Shown here in pieces: positions 7,609-17,684 of a stretch of 30,819 nt of DNA (the first letter of the stretch is position 1; each line of letters opens with the position of its first letter). Under the pieces are notes generated by a model that saw only the letters and a program-made list of their open reading frames with translations, made no database searches and was not told the origin of the DNA. Location: the IMG/VR virus record IMGVR_UViG_3300046411_000025, positions 1 through 30,819 of that record; one strand, 5' to 3'. A program made the position numbers and the translations under genes. This stretch comes from a virus.

Positions 7609-9872
7609 TGGCTCGTATTCGCGTTCCGATTAGCAACTTTCAGTTTGGAGAGATTAGTCCGTCCCTAGCATCAAGGACAGATACACCTATCTATGCAAAC
7701 TCAGCTAAGAAGGTTGAGAACTTCTTTTTGCGTAATGAAGGTGGTTTACTAAAACGATTTGGAACTAGCAAGATCTATGAGTTTGACACCACAGTAAGTG
7801 GGTCAGTAACTCAACAGATTCGCATTGTTCCGTTTATTTTTTCTGATGATGAACAATATATTGTTAGCTTAGAAAACGCTAAGATCCGAGTGTTTCAAAT
7901 CAATCCATCTACAGGCGTAGTTTCTTTAATACAAACAATCACACAGGATACAAGCTCGGCTGCTCTGCCTTTTAGTCACAGCATTTTGCCAGAGTTAACA
8001 TATGCCCAAGCTGGTGATGTTATGTTTATAGCGCATCAAACCTTTATGGTGCGTAAGTTAGTGCGTACTAGCCTGACTACATTCCAAGTAGAAACAACTA
8101 CTTTTGAAACAAGTGCTGATAGCTACAGGGTAAACCAGCCATACTATTCATTTCAGCCAGTAGGCATGACACTAGATCCATCTGCATCTAGCGGTAACGG
8201 CATTACTGTTACTGTCAGTGCAGCCTATTTTGATATTACAGGCAGTCAATCAGGCGGTAATTATGCAGACTCTAAGCATGTTGGCGTTAGGTTGCGGTAT
8301 CACGACAATGAGATACTTATTACATCTGTGCAATCAAACACTCAAGCTACTGGCAATGTTACTAACTCACTTGCAGTGCGGCTTTCAACTGATGCTATTG
8401 AGACTGTTGATGGCAGCGCAGATATTAAGATTACATTCCCGCTGCATGGTTTAGCTGTAGGGGATAATATAGTAATCAGTGAAGCTGGTGCTGTTGGTGG
8501 TATTAACGCCAATCAGATCAATGGCACAGAAGCTGTTGTTGAGGTTATTGATGAGAATGTATTTACAGTTACTGCGGGCGCATCAGCTAATGCGTCTGCT
8601 GTTGGAGGTGGCTCACCAAAGATTACAACACATGCACCGACAACACAGTGGGGAGAACAGTCATATTCGGCCCTCAGAGGCTTCCCAGCGGCTGTTACAT
8701 TCCATGAGAATAGATTGTGGTTTGCTGGTACATTAGGTCAGCCAGACGGCATCTGGGCAAGTAAGTCAGCATCTTACTTTGATTTTGGTGTAGGTGATGG
8801 AGAGGATGCAGATGCTATAGACCTAACGGCTAGCATTGGTGAGATCAATACTATCCGACACTTGATGTCAAATCGTGATCTTCAGATCTTTACCAGTACC
8901 TCAGAGATGTACATCCCATCATTTACTGAAAAGCCAATCACGCCAACTAACGCTCAGATTCGGCGTCAGACTCCATACGGTAGCAACTTTGTTCGCCCAG
9001 AGTCATTTGATGGTGCGACAATCTATGTGCAAAAAACAGGATCTGTTGTGCGTGAGTACATCTATTCTGATTCTGAAGCTGCGTATGTTGCTACTGGAAT
9101 CTCAACGCTATCGCCACATTTGATTAGCAATCCTGTGCAAATGTGTATCTTGCGTGGTGCTATTAATCGCCCAGAGTCTTATGCCTTTGTGCTGAATGAC
9201 ACTGGTAAGATTGCAGTGTTTACATCAAATAGAGCAGAACAAAGGGCTGGATGGTCTGAGTGGACAACATCAGGTAAGTTCCATTCTGTCTGTACTATTG
9301 ATGATCGTGTGTTCTGTGTGGGTCAATATGACCTTGGTTCTGGGACTGATAAGTTTATTCTTATGGAGTTTGATGCCGCCATGAACATGGACTTTTCAGC
9401 TACGTTCTCAGGCAGCAATGGTGTGTTTGATGTATCAAGTCACTTTGCTAATGGTGCAAAGGTTAAGGTTGTAAATGGCACTGACTATCTAGGAGAGTTT
9501 ACCGTAGCCAGTGGCAATGTTGATGTGTCTGCTGTGCAAACAATATCATCTGCTCAGATTGGCTTTGACTTTAATGTAGAGGCACAGACACTGCCTATTG
9601 ATGCACAGGTGCAAGGCGGTCCTCTTACTGGTGAGCCACGCGCTGTTAGCAGAGTTGTGGTTGATCTGATTGACACATTGTCATTGTCAGTAAACAACAA
9701 GAACTTAATTATACGTCAGGTTACAGATGATTTTAGCGTTGCTAGAACTGCTGTATCTGGCAAAAGAGAGTTTAGGTTGCTGGGTTATAGCAAAGATCCA
9801 GTTGTTACCATTACACAAACAGCACCCCTATCCTTGCAAGTAAACGGTATAATCGCGGAGGTATCATTCTAA
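7608..9872 (+). CDS. tail tubular protein B / nozzle (T7 gp12-like)
   Basis: A 754-residue tail nozzle protein, which closes the DNA channel and carries the fibres. It starts with the family pattern ISNFQFGEISPSLASRTDTP (residues ~8-27) followed by KKVENFFLRNEGGLLKRFGT, then a long beta-propeller-like body. Length is close to T7 gp12 (794). The start is GTG at 7608, overlapping the tail tubular A stop by one base; no better start exists. It is followed without a gap by the ejection-protein genes, as in T7. Confidence 0.93.
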   Translation: MARIRVPISNFQFGEISPSLASRTDTPIYANSAKKVENFFLRNEGGLLKRFGTSKIYEFDTTVSGSVTQQIRIVPFIFSDDEQYIVSLENAKIRVFQINPSTGVVSLIQTITQDTSSAALPFSHSILPELTYAQAGDVMFIAHQTFMVRKLVRTSLTTFQVETTTFETSADSYRVNQPYYSFQPVGMTLDPSASSGNGITVTVSAAYFDITGSQSGGNYADSKHVGVRLRYHDNEILITSVQSNTQATGNVTNSLAVRLSTDAIETVDGSADIKITFPLHGLAVGDNIVISEAGAVGGINANQINGTEAVVEVIDENVFTVTAGASANASAVGGGSPKITTHAPTTQWGEQSYSALRGFPAAVTFHENRLWFAGTLGQPDGIWASKSASYFDFGVGDGEDADAIDLTASIGEINTIRHLMSNRDLQIFTSTSEMYIPSFTEKPITPTNAQIRRQTPYGSNFVRPESFDGATIYVQKTGSVVREYIYSDSEAAYVATGISTLSPHLISNPVQMCILRGAINRPESYAFVLNDTGKIAVFTSNRAEQRAGWSEWTTSGKFHSVCTIDDRVFCVGQYDLGSGTDKFILMEFDAAMNMDFSATFSGSNGVFDVSSHFANGAKVKVVNGTDYLGEFTVASGNVDVSAVQTISSAQIGFDFNVEAQTLPIDAQVQGGPLTGEPRAVSRVVVDLIDTLSLSVNNKNLIIRQVTDDFSVARTAVSGKREFRLLGYSKDPVVTITQTAPLSLQVNGIIAEVSF

Positions 9873-10333
9873 TGGCATTACCAGTGGCATTTATGGCAAT
9901 AGGCACTGGCCTTCAAGTTCTTGGGGCTATGCAGGGCGCAAGAGCCGCTAGAAATCGAGCCGCATTTGAAGCTGGGCAAATAGAGTTACAAAGAGAAAAT
10001 AATAAAATCCAAGCATTACAAAAAAGCAATCAGAGAAATGAACAGCTACGTTTAGCAGAATCTTCTAATAATGCTTTTTTTAGCGCAATGGGTAGAGACA
10101 TTGGATCTGATATGAGCATTAAGGCTTTTATGAAAAGGCAAGCAGAGATCGCCACATCTGATGTATCTACTATAGAAAGTTCAGCAACTATTGAAGATTT
10201 GCAACTAGCTTCTCGTAAGTCTATGGCTCTTTATGAGGGTAGAGCTACTGCTCGTCAGTATCAAACTCAGGCTTTTGCTTCTATAGCATCTGGTCTTTAT
10301 AAGTATGAAGTAAGCAAAGCGAGTACAGATTAA
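9872..10333 (+). CDS. internal virion protein, T7 gp14-like
   Basis: A 153-residue protein with a hydrophobic, Gly/Ala-rich N-terminus (FMAIGTGLQVLGAMQGARAA, residues 7-26) and a long helical Gln/Asn/Glu-rich body. This is the layout of gp14-type internal virion proteins, which are ejected first and form the outer-membrane part of the DNA-conducting channel. Length is near T7 gp14 (196) but shorter. It begins on TAATG overlap with the nozzle gene and ends on TAATG overlap with the next ejection gene. The call rests mainly on order plus composition. Confidence 0.75.
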   Translation: MALPVAFMAIGTGLQVLGAMQGARAARNRAAFEAGQIELQRENNKIQALQKSNQRNEQLRLAESSNNAFFSAMGRDIGSDMSIKAFMKRQAEIATSDVSTIESSATIEDLQLASRKSMALYEGRATARQYQTQAFASIASGLYKYEVSKASTD

Positions 10334-13300
10334 TGGCTGTAATTAAACAACAAAGACAGTATCAGGTTGGAAATATATCTGTAGTTCGTGCGTCTGATGC
10401 TGGTGAACGTGCTGCAAATAATATGATAAATCTTGCTGGCAATCTTGTTGATTCAGCATTTAAAGAAGCTGCTCAAAATGCAGAGCTTAAAGGCAAAGAG
10501 CTTGCTCAATCTTTATCTGAAGCTGACATTAAAGCTATTGATGTCACAACTGGCAAACCAAGAGCAATACAATTTGCTCCAGAAGGTTTTGGCAAGATAG
10601 CAACTCTTGCATACAAAGATGTTATTGATGACAGATATCAAACATCTATTGACAACGAAATTAAAATTAAAGCCGCAGAACTTGCCGTAGAAGCGGATCA
10701 ACAATCAGATCCTGTTTCCTATTACGAAACACAAATGGGTGATTATCTTGAGCAAATGAAGCTCAATGCTACCGGCAAGTACAAAGGGTATATACAAAGC
10801 TCTGGCACAACATACTTAGCCAGCACAAAACTTGATTTGCAAGCTAAAGCAATACAGCGAGATCGTGAATCTGCTGGTATAGAAGGCATAGAAAGAACAA
10901 AAGATAACTACACAACTTTATTGAGCATGTATCAGTCAGGTGCTTCTCAAGAAGCTATTGATACATTTAAATCAAAAGAAACCCAAAGAATACAAAATCT
11001 TGTTACATCAAGATCAATAAGTCCAAAAGAAGCTGCAACTTTATATAATGCAATTAATAGAGCAGAGTTTGAAGCAAGGGCAATAGCTATTGTTTCTGAT
11101 CAAAATATTTCTATTTCTGAATTAGTTAAAATAAGAAACGCTCTTAGCAAGAATGGAGCAACAATAAACTCAGTTCCAGAAAGGTTGCGAGAGAGTGTCC
11201 TTGCTATTACAGACAACTGGGACTTTGACAGTGCAGCAGCATCTATTGATGGGATTATTGGAAACGAAGTTGCACAACGAAATCAAATTGTTGAACTAGA
11301 TAGAAAGAATAAAACAAAAAAACAAGAAGAAGCATACCCAGCATTATCTCAAAAAATTAGAGATGAAGCTGATGCAGAATCAGCTACAGCAAGGAACATA
11401 GGAAGGTTAGGGAAATCTTCTGACATTGAAACGCTTGTTAAGTATTTAGATAGCAAAGAAATATCACTGAGAAAACAAGTAGCTAATGGTGATATTGAAC
11501 TTAGAGATGTTAGTGTCGGTGTAATCGCTGTTAGAAGAGCGATTGCTGAAGGTGCTATCACTTCTATGCTAGCAAATAATTTATCAACTGAAGAAATAGA
11601 TGGGATTAATAACTGGATTGGAACTAATGGAGAAATAGAAGCTGGAATTAGCAGTGCCAACTTAGCAAAATTAAATGTTTTAAAAGAGACTGGTGCCTTT
11701 AAATTTGGCGGCAATAATAATGATGAAGTATATCTTACACAGTTTTTAAATCCATTTCGTTCTAGAACTGGGGCGGCTGAAGCAAAACAATTAGAAGAAG
11801 ATAATAAAGTTCAAAGAGCGTCAGATAATGTAAATCTTTATAAGTGGTCCACAAATCAAGAAGCTATGGAAACTGATGCTGCAAATAGAGCATCTCAAGT
11901 AACTACAGTAGAAGAATTAGATTCTTTAATACAGGACAGAAATTCAAACATTGAAAGTATTAAAAAAATAGTTGGAGAAAATACATTTCTTTCTGGTGCG
12001 GCAGCAGCAAGTAGAGAAGCTAATTTTGATGAAAGTATAGCAAAAGGTTGGGTTAGAGGTTTAGCTACAGATGGTAGACAGTTTGAAATTACTATAGGTG
12101 ATGAAACTGAACAAATATCTATGTCATCAGAAGTTATGATTGGCATTGCTAATTCATTAGAAAGTGGCGGCACTAACATGTCTGGTGTGCCAAATGAATT
12201 AAAACCACAAATTAAAAAGTTAGTTAGCAGCCTATCAGCATCATCAATACAAAGTGCTGCTGTAGAAGCTAGAACTGCTGTGCAAGATTTAAAAAAGGTT
12301 GAAGCTGAAGTTGCATTACAACTAAAAATACAAAGTGATTTTTCAGATATTAGAACAAATACTGGTAGAAATGAATCAGGTCATAAAGCAATCGTATCTG
12401 ATATTGTTTATAAAAATAATCAAGTTCCTAATACTTTTTTACGCACATCTGATTCGTTACGAGACATGGGCTCAGATGCACAGCATCCAGCGACAACAGC
12501 ATTTTATGAAATGGCAACGAGAAATAGAAGGCTGCCTCAAACATTTGTAGATGATCTTGACGCATTATCTCACGGTAGAAATGTGCAAGGATCTGCTGTT
12601 TTATTGCAGCATTACAAACAATTAAGATATCGCATAGACCCAAGTACAGGCCGTGAAACAAATATGTTTGTTGGCGTTTTAAGTGAAACAATATCAGGCC
12701 CAGCTATGGCTAGACTTGATACTGCGCTTTCAATGATGGAAATGCGCGGAGACTTTAATCCAGATGGAACATACAATAATGACGCTCTTCAAGTTACTCT
12801 AAGTGAAATAAACCAAAGGTCATCAAGCAGTCCAGAGTTTACTGGAGCAATAAAGCAGTTTCTTGATGATGGTGATATTAACAAGTCTCGACATACAAAC
12901 ATTAGAGATTGGGTGTTTGAAGCAACAGGCGGCAGCAGACAGGCTACTCAAGAAATTACACCATACATTACTACAATGATTGGTACAGGAATGTTAACTC
13001 CAACTGAAGCTATGAAACAAACAAAACAGTTATACGATAGTCATTACCCAGAAACAGAAGGCTATGTAATTGATTTTGGCATGAACAGAACTGGCAGATC
13101 TAGGTTTGCTCTTTCTAAAATGATGCCTAATCCTGCAGAAAAAGAATCTTTTTTAAATAACATTGAAGCTGATCTACCTAATGGTTACACAATATTAGGA
13201 ACGGCAGTTGCTGATACTGGAACAGACAGAGAGATGCCACAGTTTCAGATAAGTCCTTATGCAGCAATGGCTCAAGGCGCAATAGATTTTTATTCTAGCG

Positions 13301-13479
13301 AATATGATATGGACATTATGGGTTCAGCAACAGCTAATGGCGATAAGAAAGTATATTTAATACCGCAAAGTTACACTGATACAACTAATCCAACATACTA
13401 TGCTTATGAGATTATTAGTAATCAGTTAGTGCCAGTACAAAAAGATGGCGAACTTTTAGCTTATAGGATTAGGCCATAA
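10333..13479 (+). CDS. internal virion protein, T7 gp15-like (1048 aa)
   Basis: A 1048-residue, helical, Ala/Gln/Glu-rich protein in the position of T7 gp15 (747 aa), between a gp14-like and a gp16-like gene. Ejection proteins of this class form the periplasmic tube through which DNA passes. There is no signal peptide or obvious membrane helix; the sequence is mainly long amphipathic helices with an N-terminal QYQVGNISVVRASDAGERAA, a pattern I have seen at the start of such proteins. No transglycosylase catalytic motif was recognised. The coding sequence is more AT-rich than the tail genes. It overlaps both neighbours by one base. Confidence 0.78.
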   Translation: MAVIKQQRQYQVGNISVVRASDAGERAANNMINLAGNLVDSAFKEAAQNAELKGKELAQSLSEADIKAIDVTTGKPRAIQFAPEGFGKIATLAYKDVIDDRYQTSIDNEIKIKAAELAVEADQQSDPVSYYETQMGDYLEQMKLNATGKYKGYIQSSGTTYLASTKLDLQAKAIQRDRESAGIEGIERTKDNYTTLLSMYQSGASQEAIDTFKSKETQRIQNLVTSRSISPKEAATLYNAINRAEFEARAIAIVSDQNISISELVKIRNALSKNGATINSVPERLRESVLAITDNWDFDSAAASIDGIIGNEVAQRNQIVELDRKNKTKKQEEAYPALSQKIRDEADAESATARNIGRLGKSSDIETLVKYLDSKEISLRKQVANGDIELRDVSVGVIAVRRAIAEGAITSMLANNLSTEEIDGINNWIGTNGEIEAGISSANLAKLNVLKETGAFKFGGNNNDEVYLTQFLNPFRSRTGAAEAKQLEEDNKVQRASDNVNLYKWSTNQEAMETDAANRASQVTTVEELDSLIQDRNSNIESIKKIVGENTFLSGAAAASREANFDESIAKGWVRGLATDGRQFEITIGDETEQISMSSEVMIGIANSLESGGTNMSGVPNELKPQIKKLVSSLSASSIQSAAVEARTAVQDLKKVEAEVALQLKIQSDFSDIRTNTGRNESGHKAIVSDIVYKNNQVPNTFLRTSDSLRDMGSDAQHPATTAFYEMATRNRRLPQTFVDDLDALSHGRNVQGSAVLLQHYKQLRYRIDPSTGRETNMFVGVLSETISGPAMARLDTALSMMEMRGDFNPDGTYNNDALQVTLSEINQRSSSSPEFTGAIKQFLDDGDINKSRHTNIRDWVFEATGGSRQATQEITPYITTMIGTGMLTPTEAMKQTKQLYDSHYPETEGYVIDFGMNRTGRSRFALSKMMPNPAEKESFLNNIEADLPNGYTILGTAVADTGTDREMPQFQISPYAAMAQGAIDFYSSEYDMDIMGSATANGDKKVYLIPQSYTDTTNPTYYAYEIISNQLVPVQKDGELLAYRIRP

Positions 13480-16400
13480 TGGTAAGCGTTAATCCCTACG
13501 CTCTTACACCAAGATTTTCTACTGGTTTAGCTGAAGAAATTAAACCTCAGTCTACATTCAGTGATCTTGTAAAAGCTCAAGCAGGATATGCTTATGATCC
13601 TGTTATTGAGTATATGAAAAATACTTACAAATATTGGGATGAAGAAGATCCAGAATACAATTCTCTTGTTGATATGGAGGGCTATGAACAATTTAAGACC
13701 ACACTAATTGGCGCAAAAAATGCAGATCACATGGCTGATCTAAAGCGTGGAATTAATGAAAGCGCAAAGCGCAGAGAAATTATGTCTCAACATGGGTTTT
13801 GGTCACATGTTGGTGCTGGGCTATTTGATCCAATCAATTTGATTGCATTGCCGTTTGGCGGTGCTGGCATGGCTAGAAGTTTAGGCGGGGCGGCTTTGCG
13901 TGTAGGTGCTGGCACTGGAGCGTTGCAATCTTTGCAAGAAGGATTGCGTTATCCATTTGATCCTCTTGCAACGCTAGGGGAGTCGGCGTTTAACATTGGG
14001 GCTGCTACAGTTACTGGCGGGGTTCTAGGTACTCTTGTAGGCATCCCTGCGGCTCGTAGAGCGGCTGTCTATAATAAGACTGTTAAAGACATGGATGAAA
14101 CAATAGATGCAATCTCCATGCTTACAGCAGATGAAGCTACAACTCTTGGGCAACGTGAGGCGCGTAAATACGGCAACATGGCTGATGAAGAAATAGAAGC
14201 TCTTAAACGCTCTATGCCTAAAGAAATGGCTTTAATAAAAACCGACATTGAAAGGTTAGAAGCCAAGCCAAAGAAAACAATAGATGAGTTAAATGAACTT
14301 GAGAATAAAAGAAAAGGTTTAAGCAATCGCACAATAGAGTTTGAAGATGTGCGTAAAGAGTCTGGTCTTAGACGCATTGAAGATTCAAGATTAGAAGGCG
14401 CGGCTAAAGATCCGTATAAGATTGCTGAAAGCTGGTTTACAGACAGTTGGATCTATAACAATCTTACTCCGAGTCCAATAAAAAATATATTGCAAGATTC
14501 AAAGGTTCCTACACCTGTTAAAAAAGAAACAATAGATCTTGCTGGCGACAGTGGGATAACTCTTGCTGCCCATCAAGCAGGACTTAGTGCTGGCAATTCA
14601 GCCTATCAGTTGTCAAAAGTTCGAGATGGTGAGTGGGTTAGAGTCTTAGATACGCTTGTCGAAAACTATGGTGCTATGACTGGCAAAGGCAAAAACTATT
14701 TTATGGATCATAACTTCAATAACATGAAGATACCTTTTAGTGGCAAGCAAGGTAAGTTCGATCAATTTTTACAAGAAATAAATAGAAAATATATTAATGG
14801 TGAGCGAGGGGCTAATGATTTAGAAAATGAATCTATTGATGCCATGGCTCAATTTTGGAGCAAGTGGGGTGAACGCTTAGAATCTACTGGCCTTATTGGC
14901 AATAGAGACTTTTTGCAACAACGAATGATTAGTAAAGAGTTTCGTTTGGCTCAAACAAACAAAATTAAAGAAGATCTTGAGGCGAAAGAATTTGCTGCTG
15001 ACTCTAACAGATCGGTAAAAATAGCAGAATTAAGAGCAAAAATTGCAGAGTTAGAGACTGAAGAAGCAGCGCGTGGCCTTACAAAAAAACAATTAAAATT
15101 ATTAAAAACAAACAAAAGTGAGTTAGACCGACTGCGTGACACAGACTTTTTAACTAAAAATCAAAGGGATTACCTTAATGCTCTTGAACTTAGAGCAGCA
15201 AAATTAGAAGAAGAAATAGCAGAGATTGAACTTAATGTTAGATCTATTGAGCCAGAAGAAGTATTGCCAGCTAATGAAGAAGTTATGTTTTCTCGTTACT
15301 GGAATAAACAAGCTATTGCTGCTGACAGAGATGGTTTCTTTAACAAGCTCTATGGTTGGTATAGAGACAATCCGTTTGTATGGGCAAAGAATGAGTCTGT
15401 AGCACCTCCGCAACGTAATCTTGTAGACTTTGATGAAAAAGCATTAGTTAAAAGATTAGGACAACACTTTAATGTAAAGAAGGTTGTAACTGGAGAGCGT
15501 GCTGTTAAGGAAATTAAAAAACACCACCCTGACGGCGCACTTGGTATGCACCAATATTTTGATGCTGACAAAGGCATTGTCTATATAGACAAGGCTGGTG
15601 CTTATAAAAAGTATAGAAGATTCCAACAAGCCTTAGACGATAAAGCAGAGGCTTACAAAAAAAACGATGCTTTTGGAGCTAAGTCAAACTTTGCTTCAGA
15701 AACATATCATCATAATGCGTTTATGCTTAACAATTCAGATAGCTTTAAAACATTTAAAGATTATCAAGACTTTGTTCTTTTGCATGAGTTTCAACATGGC
15801 ACTCTTAAAAAAGCATACAAAGAAGATGCTGTAAGTTATGAAATGAGGGTTAGTGAAGCGGCTCTTAGTTTTATGCAGATTGAACATAAAACATTGCGTC
15901 AACGCTCACCTCAATGGATTAAGCAAGAACTACCTACTGATGAAGAATCATTAACTAAACGTGTTAATGCAACTATTGATGACATATTAGAAATGGGTGA
16001 CACAACAGCAGAAACTGTTGGTTATTTTGGTAATGGCAAATCTAAACACTTTAGACACAGGTCATTAGATATACCAAACTCATTAGTTTTTGATTACATT
16101 ATTAATGATCCAATAGCTGTTATGAAGGCATATACAGATAGGGTTGCCCCTAGATACGAGTATGCAAAAAAAACAGGCAGAGATTTAACAGAAGTGCTTG
16201 ACGACATTGAAGATCAAATGCGTCTTGCTGGCAATACAACTAGAGAAATACAAAAAACAAAAAAGAACTACACGGTGTTATATGATCGTGTTGTTGGATC
16301 TGTATTGCGTGAGCCACATTCATGGGATGCTAGGATATCACAAGTCATGCGAGACGCAGCGCAGCTTAATTATCTTGGGTCTGCTGGTTTTTCAACTCTG

Positions 16401-17642
16401 CCTGACATTGCAAAAATAATAATGGAGCATGATGGGTCTACTTTACTTATGGCTCTTAAAGGCATTGGTTCTGATGGGCGTGTTCGCTTCAATGCAACAG
16501 AAGGTAGATATGCTGGTCAAATGTTAGAGATGCTTAAGGGCGCAAATCACATGCGCATGACAGAAGAGCTATCTAATAGTCCATTTTCTGACAAAACTTT
16601 TGATCGTTATTACACACGACATGTGGATTTTGTTAAGAATCAATTTTACAAAGCTAACTTACTTGCACCATTTACAAGAATATTTAAACAAATGGATAGC
16701 ATTGCAAGAAGCCACACAATTATTGATCTTGCTGTTAAACGTGCAGACGGCAAAATGACACAACAAGATTTAACATATTTGTCTAGGTACAATATTGATG
16801 AGGCAAGAGCTAAAGAAATCAAACAACTTGTAGATGATGGCATAATTCAAAGAGCAGATGGCGATGGTCTTTATTTGCCAAACACAGAAAATTGGCCTAT
16901 TGGCAAAGAATCATTGCGTGATGATTTTCGTGCTGCGTTGAATAGCGGTATTGAGAATACTGTTCTTATGGGTACGCCAGCAGATAAACCAATTATTACT
17001 GATGGCATTATGTATATACCAATGAATTTAGCTGGCAAACTTGGATTGCCAGAAGATAGTCTTGTTAAAGGTTATCATAGAATTGAATCACCTTTGCTTG
17101 GTATGCCGTTTCAATTTATGTCATATAGCTTTGCCGCTCTTAATAAGATCACTGCTGCATACGCACAAAATCAAGTTAAAAACCGATCAGTTGCTTTAGC
17201 TAGTGCAATGGGGCTTGCTTACTTTTCTTTGTATCTTAAAAGCACAATCGGACAACCAGATTGGGTTTGGGATAATATGGAGTGGCCCGATAGAATTGCT
17301 AGATCTTTTGATGCATCAGGCATGGCTGCTTTGTACTCTGATGCTTTCTACACTTCTATGTCTACATCTATATCGTTAGGTGGCCCTAATATTGGAATGG
17401 GTTTAATTAATCCAAAGTTTCCACCTAAAGAAGATATAGGTGAGGCGTTGTCTGGTCTTGGTGGGGCTGGCACAAGCATTACACATGATTTTATTCGTTA
17501 TGGCGTAGCTGATTTTGTTCAAGGCAATTACGGTGAAGGCAGCAAGAACATTATTAGAAACTTACCATTAGCTCGATTATGGTTTTTAAAAGAGTTTATG
17601 AATGAAACAACTAGAGATCTTGCTAATATGGGACGGTTCTAA
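13479..17642 (+). CDS. internal virion protein, T7 gp16-like, with HExxH domain (1387 aa)
   Basis: The largest gene, in the place and size class of T7 gp16 (1318 aa), the ejection protein that spans the inner membrane. Hydrophobic segments occur near residues 107-150 (AGLFDPINLIALPFGG and a Gly/Ala run), ~165-190 and ~1243-1262 (ALASAMGLAYFSLYLKS), with long coiled-coil stretches at ~240-275 and ~500-590. Unusually, residues 769-773 are HEFQH, a zinc metallopeptidase motif, with candidate third ligands E788 and E793; the lytic transglycosylase seen at the N-terminus of T7 gp16 is not visible. So this protein may cut host peptides or peptidoglycan cross-links during entry (inference). It overlaps the previous gene by one base. 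Confidence 0.82.
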   Translation: MVSVNPYALTPRFSTGLAEEIKPQSTFSDLVKAQAGYAYDPVIEYMKNTYKYWDEEDPEYNSLVDMEGYEQFKTTLIGAKNADHMADLKRGINESAKRREIMSQHGFWSHVGAGLFDPINLIALPFGGAGMARSLGGAALRVGAGTGALQSLQEGLRYPFDPLATLGESAFNIGAATVTGGVLGTLVGIPAARRAAVYNKTVKDMDETIDAISMLTADEATTLGQREARKYGNMADEEIEALKRSMPKEMALIKTDIERLEAKPKKTIDELNELENKRKGLSNRTIEFEDVRKESGLRRIEDSRLEGAAKDPYKIAESWFTDSWIYNNLTPSPIKNILQDSKVPTPVKKETIDLAGDSGITLAAHQAGLSAGNSAYQLSKVRDGEWVRVLDTLVENYGAMTGKGKNYFMDHNFNNMKIPFSGKQGKFDQFLQEINRKYINGERGANDLENESIDAMAQFWSKWGERLESTGLIGNRDFLQQRMISKEFRLAQTNKIKEDLEAKEFAADSNRSVKIAELRAKIAELETEEAARGLTKKQLKLLKTNKSELDRLRDTDFLTKNQRDYLNALELRAAKLEEEIAEIELNVRSIEPEEVLPANEEVMFSRYWNKQAIAADRDGFFNKLYGWYRDNPFVWAKNESVAPPQRNLVDFDEKALVKRLGQHFNVKKVVTGERAVKEIKKHHPDGALGMHQYFDADKGIVYIDKAGAYKKYRRFQQALDDKAEAYKKNDAFGAKSNFASETYHHNAFMLNNSDSFKTFKDYQDFVLLHEFQHGTLKKAYKEDAVSYEMRVSEAALSFMQIEHKTLRQRSPQWIKQELPTDEESLTKRVNATIDDILEMGDTTAETVGYFGNGKSKHFRHRSLDIPNSLVFDYIINDPIAVMKAYTDRVAPRYEYAKKTGRDLTEVLDDIEDQMRLAGNTTREIQKTKKNYTVLYDRVVGSVLREPHSWDARISQVMRDAAQLNYLGSAGFSTLPDIAKIIMEHDGSTLLMALKGIGSDGRVRFNATEGRYAGQMLEMLKGANHMRMTEELSNSPFSDKTFDRYYTRHVDFVKNQFYKANLLAPFTRIFKQMDSIARSHTIIDLAVKRADGKMTQQDLTYLSRYNIDEARAKEIKQLVDDGIIQRADGDGLYLPNTENWPIGKESLRDDFRAALNSGIENTVLMGTPADKPIITDGIMYIPMNLAGKLGLPEDSLVKGYHRIESPLLGMPFQFMSYSFAALNKITAAYAQNQVKNRSVALASAMGLAYFSLYLKSTIGQPDWVWDNMEWPDRIARSFDASGMAALYSDAFYTSMSTSISLGGPNIGMGLINPKFPPKEDIGEALSGLGGAGTSITHDFIRYGVADFVQGNYGEGSKNIIRNLPLARLWFLKEFMNETTRDLANMGRF

Positions 17643-17678
17643 TTGTGCGTTGAGCAATATCCACATGAAAGGTAGGAT
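17643..17678 (+). promoter_or_regulatory. late promoter candidate C, upstream of tail fibre
   Basis: TTGTGCGTTG at 17643-17652 starts at the base after the gp16-like stop. TTGAGC (17650-17655), 17-nt spacer, TAGGAT (17673-17678) give a sigma70-like layout; the latter also provides the Shine-Dalgarno AGGA for the ATG at 17685, so promoter use there would leave almost no leader. This is the only gap between 7015 and 20708, which makes the motif's presence notable. Confidence 0.5.
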
Positions 17679-17684
17679 GCGGCC

